In this document: positions 14,819 through 24,177 of the stretch, piece after piece
Layout of the letters: every line of letters begins with the position of its first letter
Position numbering within the stretch: the first letter of the stretch is position 1
From: Rariglobus hedericola
Lineage (GTDB): Bacteria; Verrucomicrobiota; Verrucomicrobiia; Opitutales; Opitutaceae
Length of the DNA: 62,143 bases
NCBI RefSeq assembly: GCF_007559335.1
Contig: NZ_VMBG01000005.1
Coordinates: forward strand, 1-62,143
Direction of reading: 5' to 3'
Position numbers and translations under genes: made by a program
The notes under the pieces: model-generated
Seen by the model: only the letters and a program-made list of their open reading frames with translations
Database searches by the model: none
What the model was told of the DNA's origin: nothing

Positions 14819-15808
14819 TTACTGCGCGGCGGCGGGCGTGGTGATGAAGTCGCTGATGTTGTCGCTCTCGACATCGACATCGGCGAACAACCACGAGGAC
14901 AGGTAGCGCTCGGTGGAGGACGGGACGATCACGACGATCTTCTTGCCCTTGTTCTCGGGACGCTTGGCGATTTCGAGACCGGCCCAGATGGCGGCGCCGG
15001 AGCTGATGCCGACCGGAATGCCGTCGAGCTTGATGACCTGCTTTGAGATCGGGCCGGACTGGTCTTCCTTCACCTGGATGATCTCGTCGATGATCTTGGT
15101 GTTGAGCACGGCGGGAATGAAGCCGGCACCGATACCCTGTAACTTGTGCGGGCCGGGGGCGCCACCGGAGAGAACAGGCGAACCGGCAGGCTCGACGGCG
15201 ACGATCTTCACGCCGGGTTTCTTGGCTTTCAGGACCTCACCGATGCCGGTGATGGTGCCGCCGGTGCCGACGCCGGAGACGACGAAATCAACGCCGCCAT
15301 CGGTGTCGTTCCAGATTTCGACGGCGGTGGTCGTGCGGTGGATCGCGGGATTATCAGGGTTGGCGAACTGTTGGAGAATGACGCTGTTGGCGATCTGCTT
15401 GTTGAGCTCCTCGGCCTTGGCGATGGCGCCCTTCATGCCCTTGGGTCCTTCGGTCAGCACGAGCTTCGCACCGAGAATCTTGAGGAGCTTGCGGCGCTCG
15501 AGGGACATCGTCTCGGGCATGGTGAGGATCAGCTTGAGACCCTTGGCGGCGGCGACGAACGCCAGCGCGATACCGGTGTTGCCGGAGGTGGGTTCGATGA
15601 GCACGGTGTCCTGATTGATGCGACCGCTCTTAAGGGCCTCCTCTATCATGTTGCTCCCGATACGGTCCTTCACGGACGACAGGGGGTTGAAGAACTCGAG
15701 CTTCAAGAGCACCTCGGCCTGCGCGCCGTGGGCGGCAGCGGTGCGGTTGAGGCGGACGAGAGGAGTATTGCCGATGGTTTCAGTGATGTCGTTGTAGATA
15801 CGGGCCAT
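14819..15808 (-). CDS. cysK: Cysteine synthase A (O-acetylserine sulfhydrylase)
   Basis: A 329-residue PLP enzyme that makes L-cysteine from O-acetylserine and sulfide. The PLP lysine is K47 in [10 protein letters not shown]. The substrate loop [10 protein letters not shown] and the phosphate-binding [10 protein letters not shown] are intact, and the C-terminus contains [10 protein letters not shown]. The start is the ATG at 15808, giving [18 protein letters not shown], the usual family N-terminus; the frame continues upstream into unrelated sequence. It follows cysA by 76 bases and is the endpoint of the pathway served by the surrounding transporters. Confidence 0.96.
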   Translation of the reverse strand: MARIYNDITETIGNTPLVRLNRTAAAHGAQAEVLLKLEFFNPLSSVKDRIGSNMIEEALKSGRINQDTVLIEPTSGNTGIALAFVAAAKGLKLILTMPETMSLERRKLLKILGAKLVLTEGPKGMKGAIAKAEELNKQIANSVILQQFANPDNPAIHRTTTAVEIWNDTDGGVDFVVSGVGTGGTITGIGEVLKAKKPGVKIVAVEPAGSPVLSGGAPGPHKLQGIGAGFIPAVLNTKIIDEIIQVKEDQSGPISKQVIKLDGIPVGISSGAAIWAGLEIAKRPENKGKKIVVIVPSSTERYLSSWLFADVDVESDNISDFITTPAAAQ

Positions 15809-15884
15809 GGTGGTGGTGGGTTTGGATGTGAAAGGGAAAAGGATGCGGTTCGTAGTGGAAAAGGGCAAACGGGAAGTCGCTTGC

Positions 15885-16928
15885 TCAGATGGCGTAATCC
15901 TCGGCGAAAAGCCGGCTGCGGCGCACGCGGAGCAGCACCGAATCGTCGGGCTGGAGCGCGAGCTCATCGAGACGGGCGCGGCTGAGTTCGATGTCGATGA
16001 ATTCGTTGGAGCCGCGCCGTGTCGTGACGCGGGCGACGGAGCCCGCGGCGTGGATCGACTGGACGGTGGCGACCTCGCCCTCGACGCCGACGCGGTAGCG
16101 AATGATCTCCAGCTCGTGCGGGCGCACGAAGGCGATTTTCGCGTCGGTAAACGGAGCGGCGGTCCCCTCCCCCAGTCCGCGCCACGGGAGCTGGAGACGG
16201 TTCACGTTGCCGAGAAAGTTATAAACGAACGGCGAGGCGGGCTGGTCGTAAACCTCCTGCGGCGTGCCGACCTGCTCGACCTTGGCGTTGTTCATGACGA
16301 CGACCTCGTCGGCGATCTCGAGCGCCTCTTCCTGGTCGTGCGTGACGAACACCGTGGTGAGATTGATCTCGTCGTGGAAATGGCGGAGCCAGCGGCGGAG
16401 TTCCTTGCGGACCTTGGCGTCGAGCGCGCCGAACGGTTCGTCGAGGAGAAGCACCTTGGGCTCGACGGCGAGTGCGCGGGCCAAGGCGACGCGCTGGCGT
16501 TGTCCGCCGGAGAGCTGCGTGGGAAAACGTTTACCGAGATTGTCGAGCTGGACGAGCTTGAGGAGCTTGTTCACGCGATCGCCAATCTCGTCCTTGGATG
16601 GACGGTCCTTGCGCTTGCGGACGTTGAGACCGAAGGCGACGTTCTCGGCCACAGTCATGTGGCGGAAGAGCGCGTAGTGTTGGAAAACGAAGCCGACCTT
16701 GCGCTCGCCGGCGGGCACATCGGTGACGTCCTCGCCGTGGAACTGGATACGACCGCTGCCCTCGTCGGCAAACTCCAGGCCCGCGATGATGCGCAAGAGC
16801 GTGGTCTTGCCGGAGCCGGAAGGGCCGAGCAACGCGACGAGCTTGCCGGCAGGCACGTTGAGGTCGACGCCTTCGAGGGCGGTGTAGGCGCCGAAGGTTT
16901 TTTTGATGTTGGTCGCGGTGATGCTCAT
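15885..16928 (-). CDS. cysA: Sulfate ABC transporter ATPase CysA
   Basis: A 347-residue cytosolic ATPase that powers sulfate/thiosulfate import. Walker A is GPSGSGKTT (about 35-43), the signature [15 protein letters not shown] (about 138), Walker [12 protein letters not shown] (about 158) and the switch [10 protein letters not shown] (about 193). The C-terminal third is a TOBE-like domain typical of CysA. It is the only ATPase gene for two permease pairs and two binding proteins in the window. A short repeat (16940-16971) separates it from cysW of set 1. Confidence 0.95.
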   Translation of the reverse strand: MSITATNIKKTFGAYTALEGVDLNVPAGKLVALLGPSGSGKTTLLRIIAGLEFADEGSGRIQFHGEDVTDVPAGERKVGFVFQHYALFRHMTVAENVAFGLNVRKRKDRPSKDEIGDRVNKLLKLVQLDNLGKRFPTQLSGGQRQRVALARALAVEPKVLLLDEPFGALDAKVRKELRRWLRHFHDEINLTTVFVTHDQEEALEIADEVVVMNNAKVEQVGTPQEVYDQPASPFVYNFLGNVNRLQLPWRGLGEGTAAPFTDAKIAFVRPHELEIIRYRVGVEGEVATVQSIHAAGSVARVTTRRGSNEFIDIELSRARLDELALQPDDSVLLRVRRSRLFAEDYAI

Positions 16929-16939
16929 GCTGGCAAAAA

Positions 16940-16971
16940 GTAGTGGGTAGCGAGTAGCGGGTAGTGAGTAG
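16940..16971. repeat. GTAGTGGGTAGCGAGTAG-type intergenic repeat
   Basis: A 32-base run of GTAG/GGTAG/GAGTAG units fills most of the gap between cysA and cysW. The same units occur as an inverted pair at 47911-47935 and 47982-48010. Confidence 0.6.
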
Positions 16972-16979
16972 AAAAAGGG

Positions 16980-17897
16980 TCAGGCCTGGTGGCGGTTATG
17001 CGCCCATTCGACCAAGGACTTCAGGATGAGAGTGACGATGGCAAGAAGCGCAAGGAGCGAGGCAACGGCAAAGGCCGCGGAAAATTGGTATTCATTATAA
17101 AGGATCTCCACGTGGAGCGGCATGGTGTTGGTCTCGCCGCGGATGTGGCCGGACACCACGGAAACGGCGCCGAATTCGCCCATCGCGCGGGCGTTGCACA
17201 GGATGACGCCGTAGAAAAGCCCCCACTTGATGTTCGGCAACGTGACGCGCCAGAAGGTCTGCCAGCCACTCGCCCCGAGGGTGACGGCCGCATATTCCTC
17301 ATCGGTGCCCTGCGCCTGCATCAGGGGAATGAGTTCGCGGGCGACGAAGGGAAACGTGACAAAAATGGTGGCAAGCACGATGCCGGGCGTGGCGAAGATA
17401 ACCTTGAAATCCTTGTCCGCGAGCCACTGCTGAAGCCAGGGAAACCACGGGTTCTCGGCGTTGATGTAATGGCCAAGCCAGCCCTGCAAACCGAAGACCA
17501 GGACGAAGACCAAACCGGCAATGACCGGCGAGACCGCGAACGGCAGATCGATGAGCGTGATGAGCACGCTCTTGCCGCGAAACTGGAACTTTGTGATGCA
17601 CCACGCGGCCGCGACGCCGAAGACGACGTTGGACGGCACCGAGATGGCGGCGGTGATCAGCGTGAGTTTAATTGCAGCGACCGCATCGGCATCGGTGAAA
17701 GCGGCGATGAAGACGCCCCAGCCCTTGCGTAACGCCTCGGTGAATACTGCGGCGAGCGGCAGTAAAACGAAACTCGCCAGAAACAGGAGCGCGATGGTGG
17801 TGAGCGTCCAGCGCACCCACGCGGAATCCTGCGTCACGCGCGAAGCGTGGCCGCGACCGGCACCGGTTTTATGGAGATGGGAAACGACGGAGGCCAT
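16980..17897 (-). CDS. cysW: Sulfate ABC transporter permease CysW (set 1)
   Basis: A 305-residue six-helix permease with coupling loop GTDEEYAAVTLGASGWQTFW and AMGEFGAVSVVSGHIRGET. It is paralogous to the protein at 11664: the same motifs, but clearly diverged elsewhere. It lies two bases from the CysT stop and just upstream of cysA, so cysT-cysW-cysA form a compact unit. Confidence 0.92.
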   Translation of the reverse strand: MASVVSHLHKTGAGRGHASRVTQDSAWVRWTLTTIALLFLASFVLLPLAAVFTEALRKGWGVFIAAFTDADAVAAIKLTLITAAISVPSNVVFGVAAAWCITKFQFRGKSVLITLIDLPFAVSPVIAGLVFVLVFGLQGWLGHYINAENPWFPWLQQWLADKDFKVIFATPGIVLATIFVTFPFVARELIPLMQAQGTDEEYAAVTLGASGWQTFWRVTLPNIKWGLFYGVILCNARAMGEFGAVSVVSGHIRGETNTMPLHVEILYNEYQFSAAFAVASLLALLAIVTLILKSLVEWAHNRHQA

Positions 17898-17899
17898 GG

Positions 17900-18730
17900 T
17901 CAGATCTTGTGGTGCCGGCGGCTCCAGTTCTGAAGCAGGTTGATGAGCAGCAGCAGCGAAAACGAAGCGACGAGCATGACGGTCGCAATGGCAGTGGCTC
18001 CCTGATAGTCGTATTGCTCGAGTTTCTCGTAGATCACGTGCGGCACGATCTGGGTCTTCATGGGAAGATTCGCGCCGATGAACACCACTGAGCCGTATTC
18101 ACCCAGGGCGCGCGCAAAGGCCATCGCGGTGCCGGTGAGCAGCGCCGGGGCGAGTTCAGGAAACACCACGCGGCGCAAAGTCTGAAACCGGCTCGCGCCC
18201 ATCGTGGCGGACGCCTCTTCCAACTCGGGCTCGAGCTCCTCCATCACGGGTTGCAACGTGCGCACCACAAACGGAAGCCCGATGAACGTCAGCGCAATGA
18301 ATACACCGATCTCCGTGTAGGCGATTTTGATGTCGTAGGGAATCAACCAGCGGCCGATCCAGCCGGTGGGCGCATAGATCGTCGTGAGCGCGATGCCGGC
18401 CACGGCCGTGGGCAATGCGAACGGAATGTCCACCAGCGCATCGACCAGTTTTTTACCGGGAAACGAATAGCGCGTGAGCACCCAGGCCACGATGAGCCCG
18501 AAAACGGCGTTCACCAAGGCGGCGGCCAGCGAGGCGAAGAAGCTCACCTTGTAGGCCGACACGACAAACGGCGAAGACACCGCGCGCCAGAATCCGGCGG
18601 CCGACATGCCCGAGCTCTTGATGAACACCGCCATCAACGGCAGCAGCACGATGAGGCTCAAGTAGGCGACCGTGAAGCCCAGCGACAACCCGAAGCCGGG
18701 CAGAATGGAACGTGCGGTGCGGGTGGACAT
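17900..18730 (-). CDS. cysT: Sulfate ABC transporter permease CysT (set 1)
   Basis: A 276-residue six-helix permease with [20 protein letters not shown] as coupling loop and [20 protein letters not shown]. It shares a base with the stop of the metallopeptidase-like gene upstream and abuts cysW downstream, so the whole block from about 20.4 kb to 15.9 kb could be a single transcript. Confidence 0.92.
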   Translation of the reverse strand: MSTRTARSILPGFGLSLGFTVAYLSLIVLLPLMAVFIKSSGMSAAGFWRAVSSPFVVSAYKVSFFASLAAALVNAVFGLIVAWVLTRYSFPGKKLVDALVDIPFALPTAVAGIALTTIYAPTGWIGRWLIPYDIKIAYTEIGVFIALTFIGLPFVVRTLQPVMEELEPELEEASATMGASRFQTLRRVVFPELAPALLTGTAMAFARALGEYGSVVFIGANLPMKTQIVPHVIYEKLEQYDYQGATAIATVMLVASFSLLLLINLLQNWSRRHHKI

Positions 18731-19539
18731 CAGAGATTAATCGAATGCGCGAGGAACACGCGGTATTCCTCGAGCACGGTTTCAAGGGCGATCACGGTGG
18801 CCTCGATTTGCAGGTCGATCGGGGCGAGCGCGGGTGTTTCGAAAATGAGGTCGAAGGGTTGCGGGCGTTGTTGAACGGGAGCCGAAAGCACGCCTTCAAA
18901 GCAACGATGGATCAAGCCTTCACTGGCCTCAAAGCCGTCGATCACGGACGCACGATTGCGAGGCAGCACGCGCTCGGAGGCACGCAGAGCGGGCTTGAGC
19001 AGCGCCTCGTTGAGCAAGCGCCCGTGCGCGTAGCCGTAAAGTCCTTCGCTGGTGTCATCGGAGTGCAGCGTGATGATGCCGTCAAATTTCCCCGCGGTGA
19101 GTTCGCGCTCAAGAATGCCGACCTCGGGTTGCGCGGATTTGCGCCAGAACTCGCGGTTAAGATCGAGGCCGGCGTGATTGTGGCGGGTGTTGGCTTCGTA
19201 GCCGGTGGGATTGCAGATTGGGAAAACGGTGAGGTCGTAACCGGTCGCGCGCCACGGCTCACCGGCGAGCTCGGCCAGCCAGCGCACCAGCGCCTCGGCG
19301 CCGGCCGGCTCGTCACCATGCAGCGCGGCAAACAAACCGATGCGCAACGGATCGTGCTCGGCTTTGGGTCCGCGGAAATGGAAACGGGTGATGTCGTGCG
19401 CCTCACCGTTGACCGAAAAATTTCCCGCCACCCCACCCTTCAGCGCCGGGCAATACTTCGCCAACTCAAAGAGCGGGCTGAGCAAGGCGCGCGATGAGCG
19501 CGAAACCGGTTGGGCTGTTAAAGTGGACATGACGGACAC
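18730..19539 (-). CDS. M14-type zinc hydrolase (succinylglutamate desuccinylase/aspartoacylase-like)
   Basis: A 269-residue protein with the full metal site of M14-type carboxypeptidases and deacylases: HGDEPAG (H74, E77), LHSDD (H159) and the general-base region IFETP (E234), plus substrate-side residues in [12 protein letters not shown]. It probably hydrolyses an amide bond of a small acylated amino acid or peptide. Starts at 19539 or 19530 are both possible. It is wedged between the sulfate-binding protein and the permease genes, with a dead sister gene (19561-20382) immediately upstream. A sulfur-containing amide is a guess from position. Confidence 0.82.
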   Translation of the reverse strand: MSVMSTLTAQPVSRSSRALLSPLFELAKYCPALKGGVAGNFSVNGEAHDITRFHFRGPKAEHDPLRIGLFAALHGDEPAGAEALVRWLAELAGEPWRATGYDLTVFPICNPTGYEANTRHNHAGLDLNREFWRKSAQPEVGILERELTAGKFDGIITLHSDDTSEGLYGYAHGRLLNEALLKPALRASERVLPRNRASVIDGFEASEGLIHRCFEGVLSAPVQQRPQPFDLIFETPALAPIDLQIEATVIALETVLEEYRVFLAHSINL

Positions 19540-19560
19540 GGATGGCGGAGGACGGTCGGA

Positions 19561-20382
19561 TTAGAGGTGCTGCGCGTAGGCGTGGAAGCCGCGGTAACGC
19601 ACGATGAAGTTTTTGAGGATGGTCGTGACCGCCTCGCGGTGCAGTTCGACCGACCAGGAGGCCGGCAGACCGAGCGTGAGTTCGAACGGTTGAAACGGCA
19701 GATCGTCGCTCAGGGACAGCGGTCCATCGGCGGGCGTGGCGTCGACCGGGCCGGAAACCCAGCGCACGTCCCACGGCGCGATGTCGTGCGAGCTGAGCAA
19801 CTCGAGACCGAGCGCGTCAGCAGAGTGTCCGCGCAGGCGAATGGTGATCACATCGTCGTCAGCGTCGGTCGTCTCAACGCGGATAAAACCGTGATAGGCG
19901 CGGCTGCGCACGTCAGTCGCGAGGAGATCGAGCTCCGGCACGCCGGATGCGATCCACGAAGACTCACCGAGGTTTTGCGTGTCGTTGCGCAGCAGGCCGG
20001 TGACATCGGCCAAGGGGAAAAACGAGAGGTTGAGCCCCTGCCCCAAGTCAGGCGTGAGCGCGAGGCGCTCGACGAAATGCAGCAAGGCGAGCGTGCCGCG
20101 CAGATCGTGCGCATCGAAGCCCGCATGAAACGCGAGGCGCAGAGATTCGTCGGATGTGTGCGGTCCGAAATAAACGAAACGCGGCACGTGATAATGACGC
20201 GCCTGGCGATAGAACGGGCCGAGGGGCGAAGCGAAAACGTATTGGGAACGTTGCGACAACGCGTAGAGCGAAGTCAGGCGTTCGTTGAACTCGATCGAGG
20301 GCGAGAGCGGAGCGGCGACCGGCGCGTGATCGACGGACACTGCGGCGAGGGCGCGGCGGGCTATGAGAGACGTGCGGCTCAT
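19561..20382 (-). CDS. Catalytically dead M14-like paralogue
   Basis: A 273-residue protein that aligns along its length with the M14-type enzyme next to it (18730-19539) but has lost the active site. HGDEPAG corresponds to FDAHDLRG at about 89-96, LHSDD to VETTD, and the IFETP glutamate region to TLGLP; flanking landmarks such as VYFGPHTSDESLRL and FFPLADVTGL remain. The comparison is by eye. Retention of a full-length frame argues that it still does something, perhaps binding or regulating the active partner. The two genes are 21 bases apart on the same strand. Confidence 0.7.
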   Translation of the reverse strand: MSRTSLIARRALAAVSVDHAPVAAPLSPSIEFNERLTSLYALSQRSQYVFASPLGPFYRQARHYHVPRFVYFGPHTSDESLRLAFHAGFDAHDLRGTLALLHFVERLALTPDLGQGLNLSFFPLADVTGLLRNDTQNLGESSWIASGVPELDLLATDVRSRAYHGFIRVETTDADDDVITIRLRGHSADALGLELLSSHDIAPWDVRWVSGPVDATPADGPLSLSDDLPFQPFELTLGLPASWSVELHREAVTTILKNFIVRYRGFHAYAQHL

Positions 20383-20475
20383 GGACGTGATTATTTTGAA
20401 AATTAAAGCGCGGAAGAGCGTCCGGTGTGCCCTCGAGAACGTGACCGGACGCGGCTTCCGCGATGGGTGGATGAA

Positions 20476-21480
20476 TTACTTCTTTAGGTAGATCTGGTCG
20501 AAGGTGCCACCGTCTGCGAAGTGCGTGGCGGCGGCTTTGGTCCAACCACCGAACGCCTCGTCGATGGTGAAGAGCTCAACCTTCGGGAAGGACGCGGCAT
20601 ACTTGGCCTTGGCGGCTTCGGAAGTCGGGCGGTAGTAGTTCTTGCCGATGATGTCCTGGGCCTCGTCGGAATAGAGGTATTCGAGGTAGGCCTTGGCGAC
20701 TTCCTCGGTGCCCTTCTTTTTCACGACCTTGTCCACGACGCTGACGGTCGGCTGGGCCAGGATGCTGACGGAAGGAACGACGATCTCGAACTTGTCGGCG
20801 CCGAATTCCTTCACGGCGAGAAACGCTTCGTTTTCCCACGAGATGAACACATCACCGATCTGGCGCTGAACGAAGGTGGTGGTCGCACCGCGGGCACCGG
20901 AGTCGAGGACCGGAACGTTTTTGTAGATGTTCGCGACGAACTCCTGGGCCTTCTCGTCACTGCCGTAGTTACGACGGCCGTATTCCCAGGCGGCGAGGTA
21001 GTTCCACTGCGCGCCGCCAGAGGTCTTCGGGTTGGGCGTGATCACGGCGATGCCGGGCTGGGCGAGATCGTTCCAGTCCTTGACCTTGCCGGCGAACGGC
21101 GAGCTCTTGCGGACGAGGAACACGATGGTGCTGGTGTAGGGCGCGGAGCCGAGCGGCAGGCGCTCCTGCCAGTTGGCGGGAATCAGATTAGCGACCTTGT
21201 TGAGGGCGCTCACGTCGTTGGCGAGCGCGAGGGTGACGACGTCGGCCTTGAGGCCGTCGATCACGGAGCGGGCCTGTTTGCCGGAACCGCCGTGGGACTG
21301 CTTGATGACAACGTTGTCGCCGGTCTTGGCCTTCCAGTATTTGGCGAAGGCGGCGTTGTATTCGACGTAGAGTTCGCGCGTCGGATCGTAGGAAACGTTG
21401 AGGAGTTCGATGTCTTTCGCGAGGGCCGAGCCGGTAATGGCCACGGCGGCGAGCAGGGTGAAGAGAGATTTAAATTTCAT
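20476..21480 (-). CDS. sbp: Sulfate-binding protein (set 1)
   Basis: A 334-residue periplasmic binding protein. The signal peptide MKFKSLFTLLAAVAITGSALA is followed by DIELLNVSYDPTRELYVEYN, the classic sulfate-binding start, and VIKQSHGGSGKQARSVIDG in the ligand loop. I use the ATG at 21480, because upstream codons do not look like protein and lie before the signal peptide. It is closer to typical Sbp than its sister at 13484. It lies between the porin gene and the M14 pair. Confidence 0.94.
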   Translation of the reverse strand: MKFKSLFTLLAAVAITGSALAKDIELLNVSYDPTRELYVEYNAAFAKYWKAKTGDNVVIKQSHGGSGKQARSVIDGLKADVVTLALANDVSALNKVANLIPANWQERLPLGSAPYTSTIVFLVRKSSPFAGKVKDWNDLAQPGIAVITPNPKTSGGAQWNYLAAWEYGRRNYGSDEKAQEFVANIYKNVPVLDSGARGATTTFVQRQIGDVFISWENEAFLAVKEFGADKFEIVVPSVSILAQPTVSVVDKVVKKKGTEEVAKAYLEYLYSDEAQDIIGKNYYRPTSEAAKAKYAASFPKVELFTIDEAFGGWTKAAATHFADGGTFDQIYLKK

Positions 21481-21591
21481 GATGAAATAACTGACAAAAA
21501 GATGAGAGGTGCGAAGACGAGGGAGACGGGATGCGCCCCCCTCGCCTTCTGGAAAACTACACTGCAACTACACGGATCAAACGGGTGCGTT

Positions 21592-22992
21592 TTAGAACGA
21601 CACCTGGATGCGGGAGATGAACGCGAGTTCGTTGTCGGAGAGCGCGCCAGTGGCCGGACGTGCACCCTGGAAATCGAACTTGTTGCTGAAGATATCGAAG
21701 TTGGCGCGGATGGCCTTCGACAGATACCAGTTCAGACCGACGCCATAAGTGGTGACCTCGGTGGCGTTGGTGCCGGCAGCCGCCAGCGAAGTGCCGCCGC
21801 CGGCAAACGCATCATCATCGATATCAACCTGGGCCACGCGGGTAACGACTTCAAAGGCGCCCCAGGTGCCCTTGTTCAGGCTGAAGTTCGTGTTGGGCGT
21901 GACGCCCTTGTAGGACGACTCTTCGCCGGTGAGAACGTAGCCGACCGAAAGGTTGAAGCCCGTGTTGGTCAGCTTGCGACTGTTGGCGCCGTTGGTGAGT
22001 TCAGCAGACGACGAGACGTATTCGGCGAGGATACCGAGCGGGCCGCTGTAGAAGTAGGCCTGCGGGGAGATCGTCGTCGCGGTGCCATCGGCCACGGTGG
22101 TGCTGCCAACGGCAGAGCGGTAAGCAAAGAAGTTCTGCTGACCGTCCGTGCGATACGGATTGAGAGGCACGCCCGCCTTGTAGTTACCCGTGCCGGCGGC
22201 GATACCGAAGCCGAGCCCCTTGAGTTTCGACTCCTTGTCATTGGCCCAAGGCGTGGCGAACAAACGCGCGGCAACCGTGAAGTCGCCTTCGTTGTTCAAG
22301 TTGGTCGTGGGCGAATTGCCACCGTCGAGCACACCGTTGAACACGCCGACGGCGTAGTTCAGGCGGTTAGTCAGCACGTCGCCGTGAACCTGGATACCGA
22401 CGTCGCGGTTGGGCGTGAGGTTGGTCACGACGGAGCGCTCGTTGAAGAACGCAACCGGATCAGACTGGAGCTGTTCAAGACCGATCGGCGTCTTGAAACG
22501 ACCGACGCGAACCTGGAAGCCGGGCTTGAACGCGGCGTTGATGTTTGCGTCCAGAATCTGCACGGTGCCGCCGAATTCAGGCTGGATCGTGTATTGGAAG
22601 ATGTCGGAAAACTTGCCTTCAAAAATCAGGCGGGCGCGACGGAGGACAAAGCCATCCTGCGCGGCATTGGCGTCGTCGAGATAGAGGCGGGCGTCGCCTT
22701 GCACGAGACCGCGCAAGCGGAGGGAGTTGGCGCCATCGGCGGAGACAACCTCAACGCGACCGTCGCCAACGTTGAGCTTGGGCTGTTTCTTGGCGTCGGC
22801 AGCAGCAGTCTCCTGACGGAGCTCCTGATTGCGCTCCAGAATGCGGAGCTTCTGGTCGAGCAGGCGGATCTGTTCGCGCAAAGCGTCGAGATCGTTGGTG
22901 CTGGCGGTTTGTGCCGGCAAGGTAGCCGTCAAGCCGACGGCGGTGATCGTGGTAGCCAATGCCGTGCGAACGGCGGCGGGAAGGGTTCTCAT
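21592..22992 (-). CDS. Outer-membrane porin (OprO/OprP-like)
   Basis: A 466-residue outer-membrane protein. It has a signal peptide (through TATLPAQ at about residue 28), a short coiled coil (DALREQIRLLDQKLRILERN), then a beta-barrel domain with GLVQGDARLYLDD, RRARLIFEGKFSDIF and FEVVTRVAQVDIDDD, ending in the aromatic residue of IQVSF as expected for barrel insertion. The family is the phosphate-selective porin O/P group, whose members pass anions. Its place before the sulfate-binding gene suggests sulfate or organosulfur-anion entry. The ATG at 22992 was chosen for the signal peptide. Confidence 0.88.
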   Translation of the reverse strand: MRTLPAAVRTALATTITAVGLTATLPAQTASTNDLDALREQIRLLDQKLRILERNQELRQETAAADAKKQPKLNVGDGRVEVVSADGANSLRLRGLVQGDARLYLDDANAAQDGFVLRRARLIFEGKFSDIFQYTIQPEFGGTVQILDANINAAFKPGFQVRVGRFKTPIGLEQLQSDPVAFFNERSVVTNLTPNRDVGIQVHGDVLTNRLNYAVGVFNGVLDGGNSPTTNLNNEGDFTVAARLFATPWANDKESKLKGLGFGIAAGTGNYKAGVPLNPYRTDGQQNFFAYRSAVGSTTVADGTATTISPQAYFYSGPLGILAEYVSSSAELTNGANSRKLTNTGFNLSVGYVLTGEESSYKGVTPNTNFSLNKGTWGAFEVVTRVAQVDIDDDAFAGGGTSLAAAGTNATEVTTYGVGLNWYLSKAIRANFDIFSNKFDFQGARPATGALSDNELAFISRIQVSF

Positions 22993-23113
22993 GGTATGTT
23001 TCGGATTAGTCGGGATGACTCCAGAGGACTGGTGGGATACCCGTTCAACTGCGTGCTGTTGGTGTGTGCTGTGTGTTTGCGCCTCGGGCTGTCCGACGGG
23101 CGAAAGTGGAAAA

Positions 23114-23314
23114 TTATTCGGCGCCGTCCCGTTGACCGGCGATGCGGGTCTTCTCGGTGCGCTCGATCTGGGTGACCTTGCCGTCGTGAACGACGATCTG
23201 GACGACGCCATAACGAAGCGACTCGACCTTCTGGCGGACGATGTCGACCCAGGCGGGTGACGTGATATCGGAGGACGAAAAAGAAAGGGATTTGGTGCTG
23301 GCCGTGGTGCTCAT
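23114..23314 (-). CDS. YezD-like small protein (DUF2292)
   Basis: A 66-residue protein whose C-terminal half, GVVQIVVHDGKVTQIERTEK, is the DUF2292/YezD signature. Members of this family are commonly found among sulfate-assimilation genes; their function is unknown. Here it lies 12 bases after the Rrf2 regulator and before the porin, so it is probably in the regulator's transcript. Confidence 0.85.
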   Translation of the reverse strand: MSTTASTKSLSFSSSDITSPAWVDIVRQKVESLRYGVVQIVVHDGKVTQIERTEKTRIAGQRDGAE

Positions 23315-23326
23315 GATGAGGACGGA

Positions 23327-23905
23327 TTAAATGCTGTAATCGGGAAAGAGATTCGAAAGGAGGCCCTCGACGGGCTGGAGATCGGAACGAACAGGGGAAC
23401 GAAACGTGATGCGGCGGGCGGCGCGGCCGGGAACCAGCGAATCGGAAAACGGAAGAGGCACTTCATCGCGGCGCATTTTGCGGAGCGTCACCTCGACCAC
23501 ATCGGCGAGCGAGTAACGGTCGAGAATGCCGGCGATGGCATTGCGGACATCGAGCATCAACATGCGCAGTCCGCAGTGCACCTCGTCGGGACAACTACAC
23601 TTCTCGTAAGCCGTGTGACTCACGCAACCGATCGGTGCGAGCGGACCATCGATCACCCTCACCACGCTGCCGACCGTGATTTTGGCGGACGCACGGGCGA
23701 GGCGGTAACCGCCGAACTTGCCACGGCGGCTCTCAACAAAACCCTCTTCCTTCAAGAGCTGCATGATCTGCTCAAGAAACTTGACCGGAATCTGCTCCTT
23801 TTCGGCGAGTTCCGACACCTGCACGAGCGGCCGACCGACTTCGGCCGCGATGCCGAGATCGATCAGGGCCCGGAGGGCGTATTCACCTTTTTTGGACAGC
23901 TTCAT
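23327..23905 (-). CDS. Rrf2-family transcriptional regulator
   Basis: A 192-residue regulator. An N-terminal winged helix-turn-helix (MKLSKKGEYALRALIDLG, VSELAEKEQIPVKFLEQIMQ, GGYRLAR) is followed by a cysteine group C94, C103, C105 and C111, at about the place where IscR-type members bind an iron-sulfur cluster. Some Rrf2 proteins (CymR) sense cysteine status. As first gene of the minus-strand sulfur cluster it is the obvious candidate regulator. The C-terminal roughly 45 residues extend beyond the usual family length. Confidence 0.9.
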   Translation of the reverse strand: MKLSKKGEYALRALIDLGIAAEVGRPLVQVSELAEKEQIPVKFLEQIMQLLKEEGFVESRRGKFGGYRLARASAKITVGSVVRVIDGPLAPIGCVSHTAYEKCSCPDEVHCGLRMLMLDVRNAIAGILDRYSLADVVEVTLRKMRRDEVPLPFSDSLVPGRAARRITFRSPVRSDLQPVEGLLSNLFPDYSI

Positions 23906-23914
23906 GCGTGGCTA

Positions 23915-23947
23915 ATTCAAACCACAGTGATTCAGTAGGGTTTGAAT
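23915..23947. promoter_or_regulatory. Candidate operator upstream of the Rrf2 gene
   Basis: Perfect 9-base inverted repeat ATTCAAACC (23915-23923) and GGTTTGAAT (23939-23947) with a 15-base spacer, starting 10 bases before the regulator's start codon. The second arm runs into TTGAATTCAA, itself palindromic. The upstream roughly 100 bases are very AT-rich, fitting a promoter. Autoregulation is inferred. Confidence 0.4.
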
Positions 23948-24177
23948 TCAAGCCAAATCATTGGTAAACTGATAAAGTAACTATTTTAAACACATAAGAT
24001 ATTTATATTAAATATTTTACATTATAATAAAAATCACATTTTAGTGAGTTTAACATTCATCTAGGCCTGAATGTAAGGCGGCTCCTCATCAGATTACGGA
24101 CAGATCTGACCCGATGAACCGATCCACTCCGGAATGCAGTTAACCGCCGTAATAACCGACGGCTTTCGCCGAGAAGC

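Noticed and set aside
21481-21591. Riboswitch upstream of the sulfate-binding protein gene
   Set aside because: The gap contains a GAGAGGTGCGAAGACGAGGG-like string, but I could not build a SAM or other known riboswitch core.
20521-23175. An 884-residue plus-strand open frame
   Set aside because: It lies antisense to the sulfate-binding protein and porin, both of which have clear signals and family motifs.
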